Shown here: piece after piece, positions 7,871-15,840 of the stretch
Numbering within the stretch: the first letter of the stretch is position 1
Layout: each line of letters begins with the position of its first letter
Source of the DNA: a virus
Reading direction: 5' to 3' (one strand)
DNA: 42,710 nucleotides
Virus record (IMG/VR): IMGVR_UViG_3300008448_004691
Span: 1-42,710 of that record
The notes under the pieces: generated by a model
Databases searched by the model: none
What the model saw: the letters and a program-made list of their open reading frames with translations, nothing else
What the model was told of the DNA's origin: nothing
Position numbers and translations under genes: made by a program

Positions 7871-9097
7871 TTACCTCTGCCAACCTTTAATGATATCAGG
7901 CGAGAAGTTTGCGTAACTGAATTGCATTCTGTCAACTAACTTGACTGCATTGCCTTTGATCTTGTCGATTGCAACATAACCCTCAACACCAGTCACTTCG
8001 TAGCCTTTCTTAGTCAACAAGAAAGTGTTCAACGTTTTAACTTCATCCATCTTCTTAATCAAAATCAACTTCGCTTCTGCTAAGAGATTCATCATTGTGA
8101 AAATGTCTTCTAGATGTGATTTGTTTTTTGGCGAGAAGAATTTAAGCACTTTGCTTTTCTTTAGCATCTGAGTAGCACGACCACGTTCACCTTTGCCCTC
8201 GGCTTGTTTCTCGTAGTAATCTTCTATGTAGGTAATCAATTCTTTAACGTGCGCTTTGACGTTTGTGATTTTCAACTGTTGACGTACTTTTGAATTGTTG
8301 AATGTCTTAATGCGTTCAATCAAGTCTTCGTCTGTATTGATGTAGTTTAGTGTTGGTGCATCTAGCTTTTGGAATATCTTTCCAGCTTCAGATAGAATTG
8401 CAGTCACTTCATCATTTTCTGATTGTGTGAGTGTAGCTTTACCTGATACGTCTTGATAGACTGCACTTGTCATCCAAACGTTTGGTGTCTTTGTGAGTGT
8501 GCTTAGAATATCTTTACCAAAGACTGCGGACATTGTTTCGAATGTATCGCCTTCGTAAATTGTATGCCAGACAATGCCAATCTTTGCTCTTTTGATATCT
8601 TTAGCAAGTTCACTTTCTGACGGTACTGCATACACTAGCGTATTTGGATGAAACGTGACGTATGATTCGCCTTCAATTGTTTCTGTCTTCAAGTCTGACT
8701 GTGTGAATAGTAAGTCGCCTTGAATGACGCCTTTGATGTTGATCTTAGGCAAATACATCAAACATGCTTTGAGTTTGGTTGCTAAGTCGCCAGAAGTGTC
8801 TGCATCAATTTCTGCTGGAGTTTTGTATACTTTGGGATTTTTATTGAAGACGCCCTTCTTCGCAACAAAGAATTTGCCGTCTGTTGGATCTTGTCCTGCA
8901 AAGACTGCTGGCGCACCATCCCATTTGACTGAAATGTCAACTTTGCTTTTGGAATGTCCAGCAAGCATATCACGCACCGCTCTGAGTGCGTTTATGCTAT
9001 CTCTAGTTCCTTCAACACCCCCATTAAGAACATCGTCTTCCGCATGTTCCATGTGAGTGTTTTTCTTTTCAATAAGGTATTCTTTAAATTTAAACAT
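7871..9097 (-). CDS. RNA-ligase-like covalent nucleotidyltransferase, probable internal virion protein
   Basis: A 408-residue protein with the motifs of the ATP-dependent ligase superfamily: motif I KWDG (K58 as the adenylated lysine, with D60 and G61), a III-like IQGDLLF near 125-131, a IIIa-like IVWHTIYEG near 175-183, then VEGYVA (motif IV) and VKLVDR (motif V) close to the C-terminus. EGYV is typical of T4 Rnl1-type RNA ligases. Such enzymes seal RNA ends, for instance tRNAs cut by host nucleases. The N-terminus MFKFKEYLIEKK resembles the T4 capsid-targeting peptide with an L-I-E cleavage site. An exact late promoter is just upstream, and no Shine-Dalgarno is seen. Substrate (RNA or DNA) is unknown. 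Confidence 0.65.
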   Translation of the reverse strand: MFKFKEYLIEKKNTHMEHAEDDVLNGGVEGTRDSINALRAVRDMLAGHSKSKVDISVKWDGAPAVFAGQDPTDGKFFVAKKGVFNKNPKVYKTPAEIDADTSGDLATKLKACLMYLPKINIKGVIQGDLLFTQSDLKTETIEGESYVTFHPNTLVYAVPSESELAKDIKRAKIGIVWHTIYEGDTFETMSAVFGKDILSTLTKTPNVWMTSAVYQDVSGKATLTQSENDEVTAILSEAGKIFQKLDAPTLNYINTDEDLIERIKTFNNSKVRQQLKITNVKAHVKELITYIEDYYEKQAEGKGERGRATQMLKKSKVLKFFSPKNKSHLEDIFTMMNLLAEAKLILIKKMDEVKTLNTFLLTKKGYEVTGVEGYVAIDKIKGNAVKLVDRMQFSYANFSPDIIKGWQR

Positions 9098-9100
9098 GAT

Positions 9101-9123
9101 AGGTCTGTCGTTGCAATAGACCT
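9101..9123. repeat. Inverted repeat overlapping the late promoter of the ligase-like gene
   Basis: AGGTCT and AGACCT arms with an 11-base centre abut the late box at 9123-9130 and span the predicted start site. The arms would not both be in the RNA from that start, so a DNA operator is more likely than an RNA hairpin. Confidence 0.5.
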
Positions 9124-9130
9124 ATTTATA
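9123..9130 (-). promoter_or_regulatory. T4-type late promoter TATAAATA
   Basis: Exact late consensus. It predicts a start near 9117 and a leader of about 20 bases without a Shine-Dalgarno sequence before the ATG at 9097. Confidence 0.8.
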
Positions 9131-9131
9131 A

Positions 9132-9470
9132 TTACCTTCGCATTGATGCTTGATCCTTTGCATCATCACTAGAGAAAATAGGTACTGCATTGCTTTTGTG
9201 TAATGTGCCAATGCCAATCATCTTGTCGCCAGTGTAAACTTTGCCGTGAATTGGCTTAGTGCAACTGTCGCCAACTGTCGCTAAACTGGGATGACGTACA
9301 GTTTCACGAATATATGCTTTTGGAGGTTTGTATGCTTCGATTTCTTTAGACTTCTTGAAACCTTTAGAGAATGAAGTAGTTGGCAGATTGTCTAGCCATT
9401 GTTGATACTCTGCAACTTTCTTTGCAGGAGTTTTTTTCTTCTTCGATTTTTGATTTGTGTAAATTAACAT
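9132..9470 (-). CDS. Conserved phage protein, unknown function
   Basis: A 112-residue basic protein with a Lys-rich start (KSKKKKTPAKK), an HPSLATVGDSCTKP segment, and a C-terminal LHKSNAVPIFSSDDAKDQASMRR-like end (quoted in part). That end is a pattern I have seen in many aquatic tailed-phage proteins. No catalytic motif or membrane segment is visible. It overlaps the preceding gene by 7 bases and belongs to the operon from the promoter at 11096-11124. Confidence 0.6.
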   Translation of the reverse strand: MLIYTNQKSKKKKTPAKKVAEYQQWLDNLPTTSFSKGFKKSKEIEAYKPPKAYIRETVRHPSLATVGDSCTKPIHGKVYTGDKMIGIGTLHKSNAVPIFSSDDAKDQASMRR

Positions 9471-10102
9471 AATGTAAGTTCGTCAACAAAGTTTAACAAC
9501 AATTTATGGTTTTGTTCTTCGTGCCAATGTTCTGATATATAATTTTTATACCAATACTTTTGACTCTCAGGATGACAACCAATCACACCTACACGATTTT
9601 GAATGATTGCCATGGCGTCACCATTCGCATAAGTAGAGACTATTTTAGCACGTTCTAGATTGCCTGTCAATGCACACCCATCATAGAAGAACATTGTCTC
9701 AGGTTTGCCGTTCCAAGTAACGTTTGCAATGGTAGAATAAGACCTACGAATGTCTGCGGTATTTTGTTTAATATACTGAACAGGTTCAATGTCATCTAGT
9801 ATATCGAAATAGTGACTGCCAGCCCAATATGCACCCATACATATTCCAAGATAATATCCTTTAGACTCAACAAAGTCTGCTATCATATTAGCACGTTTGC
9901 GTCTAAAGAATTTATCATAAGAATCTGCATCTCCGATACCTCCAGGAAATGCAACAATATCTGCATTGTTTAATACTGTCACTAAATCACTATCAACATT
10001 GAATAAATTAATTTCATAGTTTGGCGATAGTGCTTTAATCATCCCATCACAACAATCTGTTGAACATTCGGGATGATTAACAAACAATGCTATCGATTTC
10101 AC
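9464..10102 (-). CDS. Class I glutamine amidotransferase-like (BPL_N-type) protein
   Basis: A 212-residue protein with a class I glutamine amidotransferase fold as in the N-terminal domain of biotin-protein ligase. It has FPGGIGDADSY at about 52-62, the nucleophile elbow GICMGAYWAG with C88, and CHPES with H177 and E179 completing a Cys-His-Glu triad. The residues fit an active hydrolase. The substrate is unknown; family members act as amidases or peptidases on small molecules. No synthetase partner is next to it. It follows the 65-residue gene by one base. Confidence 0.7.
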   Translation of the reverse strand: MKSIALFVNHPECSTDCCDGMIKALSPNYEINLFNVDSDLVTVLNNADIVAFPGGIGDADSYDKFFRRKRANMIADFVESKGYYLGICMGAYWAGSHYFDILDDIEPVQYIKQNTADIRRSYSTIANVTWNGKPETMFFYDGCALTGNLERAKIVSTYANGDAMAIIQNRVGVIGCHPESQKYWYKNYISEHWHEEQNHKLLLNFVDELTLC

Positions 10103-10103
10103 T

Positions 10104-10301
10104 CTATGCCATTCTATCTACATTCTGTCCAGGACGATTCATTCTACGATTCATTTCGATACGTGCTTCTTCACTAACTTCACGCAGATGTTTAATTCTA
10201 CGTTCTTCTAAACGCAATTCATCAATTCTTCTCTCCGTTTTGTTGAGAATAAGTTGTTCATACATCTTATTGTTGTATGCTCTAATACTATCTACACTCA
10301 T
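10104..10301 (-). CDS. Small charged helical protein
   Basis: A 65-residue, Arg/Glu-rich, almost entirely helical protein, likely a coiled coil, with no recognised motif. Its ATG overlaps the TGA of the upstream membrane gene (ATGA), showing translational coupling and supporting that it is real. Confidence 0.6.
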   Translation of the reverse strand: MSVDSIRAYNNKMYEQLILNKTERRIDELRLEERRIKHLREVSEEARIEMNRRMNRPGQNVDRMA

Positions 10302-10585
10302 TTTAACACCAAGAATGCCAACATGATACTTTGCATGAAGAATCCAATGCCGTTTGAGATCATGTAAAGTTTATCTTTTACAATTGCAGAACGAATAAAG
10401 AATAATAGCAAACCAGTCCAAATTAGTAACACCATGCTTAATGGGGGCAATACTGTAGGCTCACCTTGAATTGCTAAGTACGTTACTGGTACTGTAGACC
10501 CATGAATTAGAACTAATCCAATCCAACCACAAATCTCACCAAACTGACGTACAATCCAGTTATACCATTCTGTAACTTTAATCAT
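10298..10585 (-). CDS. Small membrane protein with about three transmembrane segments
   Basis: A 95-residue protein from the ATG at 10585, one base after the stop of the SprT-like gene, with AGGAAAG upstream. An in-frame start at 10693 would overlap that gene by over 100 bases and lacks support. Hydrophobic stretches at roughly residues 18-40, 48-63 and 77-95 suggest three membrane helices. Function unknown. Confidence 0.65.
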   Translation of the reverse strand: MIKVTEWYNWIVRQFGEICGWIGLVLIHGSTVPVTYLAIQGEPTVLPPLSMVLLIWTGLLLFFIRSAIVKDKLYMISNGIGFFMQSIMLAFLVLK

Positions 10586-10586
10586 T

Positions 10587-11069
10587 TCAAATTTCTTTCC
10601 TAAGAAGTTTAAGAGTTGGTCTAAATTTTTGATAGAGTCCGACTTCACGTCCATATGCTTCAATCTCCCATAATGATTCCCAATATTCATCACCTTGGTA
10701 TTGTTCTCGTTGAAACGTTACCAAGTTCCCTCTTTCATGGAATTTTAATTCACCTTTAGCATACTGCTTAACGTGAACCATTTCATGTGCAAGACATTGT
10801 AAAACACGCTTGCCAAGTTTATTATTCCATTCCAAATTTATTACAAACTGTTTATTGCTTGGTATTCCTAGAACATCATCTTTAGGAAACGCTTCACCAA
10901 GTATTTTGTTTTTCACATAAAAATCTTTTATGACGTTTATGCTAATTTCTAATGTATTCGACAACCTGTCACTCATCAAACGACTAGCATAAAAATGCGT
11001 AGCCATCTTTAAAATCTTTCTCTCCTTTGGTGTCAAGGTTGCCCCTTTTGCCCTGAGAATGAGTTTCAT
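10587..11069 (-). CDS. SprT-like zinc metallopeptidase
   Basis: About 160 residues from the ATG at 11069, which has an AAAGGGA site; an upstream in-frame TTG at 11090 is less likely. The zinc-peptidase motif HEMVH (H95, E96, H99) lies in a helix after LQCLA, as in SprT/SPRTN-like and related M-type peptidases. A later glutamate (EIEAYGREVG) may be the third ligand. SprT-like proteins process DNA-bound or cross-linked proteins in eukaryotes; the phage role is unknown. It is the first gene after a near-perfect sigma70 promoter, so it is probably early. Confidence 0.7.
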   Translation of the reverse strand: MKLILRAKGATLTPKERKILKMATHFYASRLMSDRLSNTLEISINVIKDFYVKNKILGEAFPKDDVLGIPSNKQFVINLEWNNKLGKRVLQCLAHEMVHVKQYAKGELKFHERGNLVTFQREQYQGDEYWESLWEIEAYGREVGLYQKFRPTLKLLRKEI

Positions 11070-11095
11070 GTCGTATCCCTTTCTTAACAATATCT

Positions 11096-11124
11096 ATTAT
11101 AGTACAGTTATGGTATCTTGTCAA
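11096..11124 (-). promoter_or_regulatory. Consensus sigma70 promoter
   Basis: TTGACA at 11124-11119, a 17-base spacer and TATAAT at 11101-11096: a 12/12 match. The predicted start near 11089 gives a 20-base leader to the SprT-like gene. This is the strongest host-type promoter in the window. Confidence 0.93.
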
Positions 11125-11163
11125 GGGATATTTAGGGAAAGGGATACATTTCACATTATGAAA

Positions 11164-12579
11164 TTAAACCTTTAGATTGCCGAAATCTCGGTTTTTCTGC
11201 ATTCGTTTGCCGAAACCAGACTTATCAAATACGGGTTTATCGTCTTCAATCTGCCCACTATCGGAAATGTTAGTCTGCGCTGACTCTTCTGCATCATACA
11301 GTTTCATTTTCGCTCTATCAACACCAATCACAAAACGTTTGTTTGTTGTTGGATCGCTGTATCGATTCTTTAACTGCTTGACCATAATCTGATTCAAGTC
11401 TGCAAGTTCTTCGGTTGAAATCAAAGCAAACATCAAGTCTGCTGTAGCAGGCAAACCAAATGATTCTGAAGTATCTTCAAGTCCAACGTCTGAGTTTGTA
11501 TAACCACTTCTCGTTGTTTGTGTAGCTGATACAATTGGTAATTTATGTTCAACTGCAAGCCCACGCAACTCTTCTGCAATTGCTTTGATGTATGTGTATG
11601 AGTTAATAGAAGAACCCATCTTCATACGTGCAGAGGAACAAATGTTCAGATAGTCAATGTAAATGATATCAGGAATGAATTGTCGTTTCAATTTCAACTC
11701 ATTCAACAAATGATTGAAGTGATTTACGTTTGCACTAGCGGTTGGATATTCTTTGATGATTAGCTTACCTTTAGTCTTCTCACGTAGAGTTTCGACTTTC
11801 TTCAAGTATACATCTTTAGGCATACCAATCAATCTATCAAGTTCAACGTTCATCAAGTTAGCATCGATACGTTCTGCAATACGTTCTTCAGCCATTTCCA
11901 TTGTGATGTACAAAACGTTTTTACCCATCGTCAGATTGGCTGCGGCACAATGACACATGAACAAAGATTTACCAACACCAGTACCAGCAAGAACAATGTT
12001 CAAAGATTTTTCTGCAAGCCCACCTTTAGTGATTCTGTTTAGATAGTCAAGGTCGAATGGGATTCGTCTTTCAACTTTATGATAGAAGTCATATCGTGTT
12101 TCTGCGTCATCAATAAAATCGTGACCAATGTGATTATCAAAAGAAACTGAAAGCGCATCTGCTAGAATTTTAGGGATCGAACCTTTATCAAGTTTTTCTG
12201 TGCTGTTCTTATTCTTGTCATCAAGAATTTGAATGCTCTGCATGATACCATTGTAGATTGCTTTTTCTTGACAGAAATTTTCTGTTGCATCAATCAACCA
12301 TTTGGTGTCGGACACTTCGGGATCGATTGTAATTTCTTTAACAAGCGCAATCGTTTTCTTGTGCTGGTCATCTGTTAGATTAACTCTCTTGTCAATCTCA
12401 ATAGCCAATGCCTCTTGCGTTGGCATTGTGTTATACTTATTTACATAACTTTCAATTTCAGAGAACAATAGTTTTTCTGAAGATTCCTGAAAATACTCGC
12501 CTTTAATGAATGGTAAAGTCTTTCGTGTATACTCTTCATCCAATATCAGGTGTTTCAGTATTTTTTGTTCCAAGTTCAT
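11164..12579 (-). CDS. 41: Replicative DNA helicase (T4 gp41, DnaB family)
   Basis: A 471-residue DnaB-like helicase. An N-terminal helical domain (1-160) is followed by a RecA-like motor with Walker A AGTGVGKS (about 198-205), ITMEMAEERI, a Walker-B region IIYIDYLN near 310, and a Gln-containing sensor SATQTTRSGY. It unwinds DNA ahead of the polymerase as a hexamer. The start has AAAAGG upstream and overlaps the preceding gene by 44 bases. The order uvsX, small gene, 41 matches marine T4-like phages. The partner primase (gp61) is not in the window. Confidence 0.95.
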   Translation of the reverse strand: MNLEQKILKHLILDEEYTRKTLPFIKGEYFQESSEKLLFSEIESYVNKYNTMPTQEALAIEIDKRVNLTDDQHKKTIALVKEITIDPEVSDTKWLIDATENFCQEKAIYNGIMQSIQILDDKNKNSTEKLDKGSIPKILADALSVSFDNHIGHDFIDDAETRYDFYHKVERRIPFDLDYLNRITKGGLAEKSLNIVLAGTGVGKSLFMCHCAAANLTMGKNVLYITMEMAEERIAERIDANLMNVELDRLIGMPKDVYLKKVETLREKTKGKLIIKEYPTASANVNHFNHLLNELKLKRQFIPDIIYIDYLNICSSARMKMGSSINSYTYIKAIAEELRGLAVEHKLPIVSATQTTRSGYTNSDVGLEDTSESFGLPATADLMFALISTEELADLNQIMVKQLKNRYSDPTTNKRFVIGVDRAKMKLYDAEESAQTNISDSGQIEDDKPVFDKSGFGKRMQKNRDFGNLKV

Positions 12580-12880
12580 TCTTATACCTTTTCTCTGCTT
12601 CGTTCAATGCGTGTTTCAGCAAGTCATTTAAAACCTCACCAAGATATGCTTCAAAGATATCATTACCTTGAAGTGCTTTGTGTTCTTCACTTATTATATC
12701 ATAGTTGAAGCCAATTGAATAGGTTCCGTCAGGATTTTCTTCTTCGGCAAAATTAATTTCACCAAAATGGAATACTGTGTCTTTAAAGTCGCCAGCAGTA
12801 ATTTTGATTGTTGCGACAACATCTTTATCTTTGTATTTGATATCGCTTTCGGCAATCTCATAAGTTTCTTCAATCTTCAT
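12536..12880 (-). CDS. Small acidic protein between uvsX and helicase
   Basis: A 114-residue acidic protein, beta-rich in the first 70 residues ([24 protein letters not shown]) and helical after that. No known motif. It overlaps uvsX by 11 bases and gene 41 by 44 bases, so it is part of the replication operon. Function unknown; a helicase or recombination accessory role is only suggested by position. Confidence 0.65.
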   Translation of the reverse strand: MKIEETYEIAESDIKYKDKDVVATIKITAGDFKDTVFHFGEINFAEEENPDGTYSIGFNYDIISEEHKALQGNDIFEAYLGEVLNDLLKHALNEAEKRYKNELGTKNTETPDIG

Positions 12881-13940
12881 TGACTAACTCCAACTCTTCT
12901 TCATCAGTAACACCCTCAACACCATCTTGCCCATACAAGAATTCTTTCTTACATGCTTCGTCAATCAATGCTAAGATATCAGGTGTGAAATACTTCTCTG
13001 GCTCTTCGTTGATGTTCTTGCCGAATACTTTAGTACCATTAGCAAGTTCATATCGTGTAGATACTTTTTTGATGATACCATACTTCTCTGCAATTTCAAG
13101 CAAGCCAAAGTATCTGTCAAGCCCTGTGCTGTATGTAATCTTCACTTCGACTTGAGAGTTTTCTTTTGTCAAACGTGACTTCTGCAACTTGCAACGAACG
13201 ATGTTACCAACAACAGCAGTACCATCTTTATCTTTACGCTTAGACAAGTAAATGATTGTAGATGCGGTGTACTTTAAGCCAGAGCCACCAGACATTTCTT
13301 TAGTTGGGATGTATGCACCAACAACATCATAAACGTGATTCGTTACAAGCAAAGGCACACCAATCTTAGCAAGTTTCAAATTCAATACACGGAATGTTGC
13401 TTTGAGAATAGCAGACTTGGTCATGTCTTTAGTCTCTTTGCCTTCAGCAGTATCTTCCATTTCTTTAGTAGATGATAACTGACCAAGAGAATCAAGAACC
13501 ATAATCATTGGCTTGCGTTTCGCTTCTGGTTGTGCTTGATACTTCTCAATGATTTGCAATGCGGTGTGACGAAACTTTTGAATTGTATCTGGCTCAGAGA
13601 TAACAACCCGTTTAGTATCAACGCCACGAGATTCCATCATTTGTTTTGTAACTGCGGCTTCTGTATCAAAGTAGATAACACCGCCTTCGGGATTTGCATC
13701 GAGAAATTGTTTAACAATCCCAAGCACAAAGAATGTTTTACCAGTTGACGATTCACCAGCGAATGCAGTCACTTTGTTGTTAGGCACACCGCCATAGATG
13801 CTACCTGATAGAACAGCATTCAATGCATATGAACCCGTATCAATACATCCACTATACTCAGCAGATGCACCACCTTCAGATAAAATCTTTGTGTCTTCAT
13901 CTTTCAATTGGTCAACTAAATCTGTAAAAAAATTGCTCAT
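12870..13940 (-). CDS. uvsX: UvsX RecA-like recombinase
   Basis: A 356-residue RecA/RAD51-family strand-exchange protein. Walker A GESSTGKT at 62-69, [10 protein letters not shown] after it, Walker [11 protein letters not shown], and a loop region [14 protein letters not shown] follow in RecA order. The C-terminus is acidic ([10 protein letters not shown]), as in T4 UvsX, where it modulates DNA binding. It works with UvsY and UvsW encoded at 38.8-40.7 kb in recombination-dependent replication. The ATG overlaps the stop of the upstream gene. Confidence 0.95.
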   Translation of the reverse strand: MSNFFTDLVDQLKDEDTKILSEGGASAEYSGCIDTGSYALNAVLSGSIYGGVPNNKVTAFAGESSTGKTFFVLGIVKQFLDANPEGGVIYFDTEAAVTKQMMESRGVDTKRVVISEPDTIQKFRHTALQIIEKYQAQPEAKRKPMIMVLDSLGQLSSTKEMEDTAEGKETKDMTKSAILKATFRVLNLKLAKIGVPLLVTNHVYDVVGAYIPTKEMSGGSGLKYTASTIIYLSKRKDKDGTAVVGNIVRCKLQKSRLTKENSQVEVKITYSTGLDRYFGLLEIAEKYGIIKKVSTRYELANGTKVFGKNINEEPEKYFTPDILALIDEACKKEFLYGQDGVEGVTDEEELELVNED

Positions 13941-14437
13941 TGTGTTTTTCCTTCATAATATTTGTTTAATAACTTTGGCGAATGCTGTTCATATTCACTA
14001 ACATCAGGTTCGCTTTTCTTTTGCACTTCTAAATCATGGGTACGCTGACGGAGTTCTGATGTACTGTAACTATGATTTCTCACATGATAGTATAACTCAA
14101 TTCCGTTCTCAATGCAATACTGTTTACCGGTAAAGTCTTTATTTTTGTATTCTTCGCCAAGAAATCTTATGTGCATTGTTTGCGTCATAATCAGATTAGC
14201 TAAGTCTTCTTCGGTATGGTAGACAAGAATTTCATCCACATACTTACACGCTTGCAATTGAACATATCTTTCATATACCGATTGTACAGGTTTATTTTTT
14301 GTACTAGGTCTATCTACAGTAGGATCAACTTGTAACGCAACAATCAAATAGTCACACAACTTTTTTTCCATCTTCAACATCGTCACATGACCAGCATGAA
14401 ATAAATCAAATGACGAACAATTAAAACCAATTTTCAT
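13937..14437 (-). CDS. Cytidylyltransferase-family nucleotidyltransferase
   Basis: A 166-residue HxGH-type nucleotidyltransferase: FDLFHAGH at about 11-18, [15 protein letters not shown] and a [10 protein letters not shown] motif near the C-terminus, as in TagD/GCT-like enzymes. These transfer CMP or AMP to a phosphorylated small molecule such as glycerol-3-phosphate or a sugar phosphate. Length and motifs are those of a complete single-domain enzyme. It is translationally coupled to uvsX and lies within the polymerase operon. The substrate is unknown; surface polysaccharide or lipid modification is possible. Confidence 0.8.
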   Translation of the reverse strand: MKIGFNCSSFDLFHAGHVTMLKMEKKLCDYLIVALQVDPTVDRPSTKNKPVQSVYERYVQLQACKYVDEILVYHTEEDLANLIMTQTMHIRFLGEEYKNKDFTGKQYCIENGIELYYHVRNHSYSTSELRQRTHDLEVQKKSEPDVSEYEQHSPKLLNKYYEGKTQ

Positions 14438-14440
14438 AAA

Positions 14441-15427
14441 TTATCTTTCTGCAAACTCTGCAAATTTTGATCTGCCATCCCTAGTGTATTTACGTTTAAA
14501 ATCTTCCAGTTCTTCTTTCGTCATTGGTATAGGTTCAATGAGTGTCGCATTCAAATTTTCATCGCCAATAGATTGATCTGGCGTTCGTTTTCTTTGTCTT
14601 CTTTTTTGTTTTGGTTCAACTTCATTGGTTGGAATATCAACTTGATATCCACCAGACTTCTCTTCTTTCTCTTTTGCTATTTGTCTCAAAGAAAAGTTTC
14701 CTGCAATAACAAGCAAGACTGCCATTGGGTCAAACACAAGAACTAAAAGAATAATAACGAATCGTACAGACTTATCTAGTAAACTAGAATCGATGCTATC
14801 TCCGTAGATTAACGCCGCAATATATTTGATCGGACCAACCTCTGCTTCCACTTTACGAATTTCGGCGGCGATAGGAGCCCGTTCTTCATTAAGAGTCGCC
14901 ACCCGCTTGTTATATGTTTCGATTTCTTTAAGTAAGCGACCACGTTCAACCTGTTGGGCTTTGCGTAGACTTGCCGCTTTTTCTGCACCCTTTTCGTTTG
15001 TTGAACGAACCATAACTTGGTCCACAGCTTCATCCATCTGTTTGAGCGTTTTGCGATTAACATCAATATTATCCTTCTCAACTTTAATCTTCTCATCGAT
15101 CATTTCAATTTTTGCAGATACATCACCACTCACTAAACTTTGATCGTTATGTGCTTTAGAAAGATATCCAAAAATTCCCAATGATGTAATGAACATCAGA
15201 ATCATAACTGCTACTGTGAAATAGTATTTCAAAAATTTCGGAGCAACTTTCCAATTCTTATATGCCCATGATGCGGCAATGAGTTTAGAAAACTCTAGCG
15301 CACCACCCATGATTGCAATTGGTATTGGGCTAGCCGCAAAGATAGCCATCAAGCCAATGACTGAATAGTATGCGGCAATAGCAGAAAGAGATATCGCACT
15401 CAATAATGTAATCAAAGCGAATAGCAT
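14441..15427 (-). CDS. Membrane protein with four TM segments and a coiled-coil insert
   Basis: A 328-residue integral membrane protein. Hydrophobic segments lie near residues 3-22, 24-44, 68-90 and 222-245. Between the third and fourth is a charged coiled coil of about 120 residues, and the C-terminal tail is basic then acidic (KQKRRQRKR). I do not recognise a function. Its place between the polymerase and nucleotidyltransferase genes suggests that it is expressed with replication and might anchor a complex to the membrane (inference). Confidence 0.7.
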   Translation of the reverse strand: MLFALITLLSAISLSAIAAYYSVIGLMAIFAASPIPIAIMGGALEFSKLIAASWAYKNWKVAPKFLKYYFTVAVMILMFITSLGIFGYLSKAHNDQSLVSGDVSAKIEMIDEKIKVEKDNIDVNRKTLKQMDEAVDQVMVRSTNEKGAEKAASLRKAQQVERGRLLKEIETYNKRVATLNEERAPIAAEIRKVEAEVGPIKYIAALIYGDSIDSSLLDKSVRFVIILLVLVFDPMAVLLVIAGNFSLRQIAKEKEEKSGGYQVDIPTNEVEPKQKRRQRKRTPDQSIGDENLNATLIEPIPMTKEELEDFKRKYTRDGRSKFAEFAER

Positions 15428-15429
15428 AA

Positions 15430-15840
15430 TTATCCTCTAGTCAACGCCAACACCCTATCAATTTGATCTTGGATCTTTGAAGTTCGATTAGGCCAATAGA
15501 TATATTCTTTTTCTGGATTCTTCATCAAGTTAACTAGCAAAGGCATGATGAGTTGTTCTAACTCTTTTAGATTTGCTTGCACTTCTGATTTCATGTTTTG
15601 GCGTTCTGCATCAAGTCCTAGTTTACCTTGATTGTATAGTGCCAACATTGCGTCTAACTTCTCTTCTACTCGGTGTAGTGATTCTGAAGATTGTTCAACA
15701 GTTTCTCTAACGAGAATAGTATCTTCTAATGTATTTGGATCAGTGAGTCTAGTTAACGTTGATTCGTCAACTGCACTAAATCCAAAATCATCTTCTTTTC
15801 TAAACGCTAGGTATTCTGCGGGTATTGTTCTTGTTGTCAT
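15430..15840 (-). CDS. Conserved helical phage protein
   Basis: A 136-residue protein, mostly amphipathic helix or coiled coil (residues 45-100), ending with KNPEKEYIYWPNRTSKIQDQ, a pattern I associate with conserved aquatic T4-like phage proteins. Its ATG overlaps the stop of the polymerase gene and it ends 3 bases before the membrane gene, so it belongs to the polymerase operon. It may interact with the coiled coil of the next protein (inference). Confidence 0.65.
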   Translation of the reverse strand: MTTRTIPAEYLAFRKEDDFGFSAVDESTLTRLTDPNTLEDTILVRETVEQSSESLHRVEEKLDAMLALYNQGKLGLDAERQNMKSEVQANLKELEQLIMPLLVNLMKNPEKEYIYWPNRTSKIQDQIDRVLALTRG

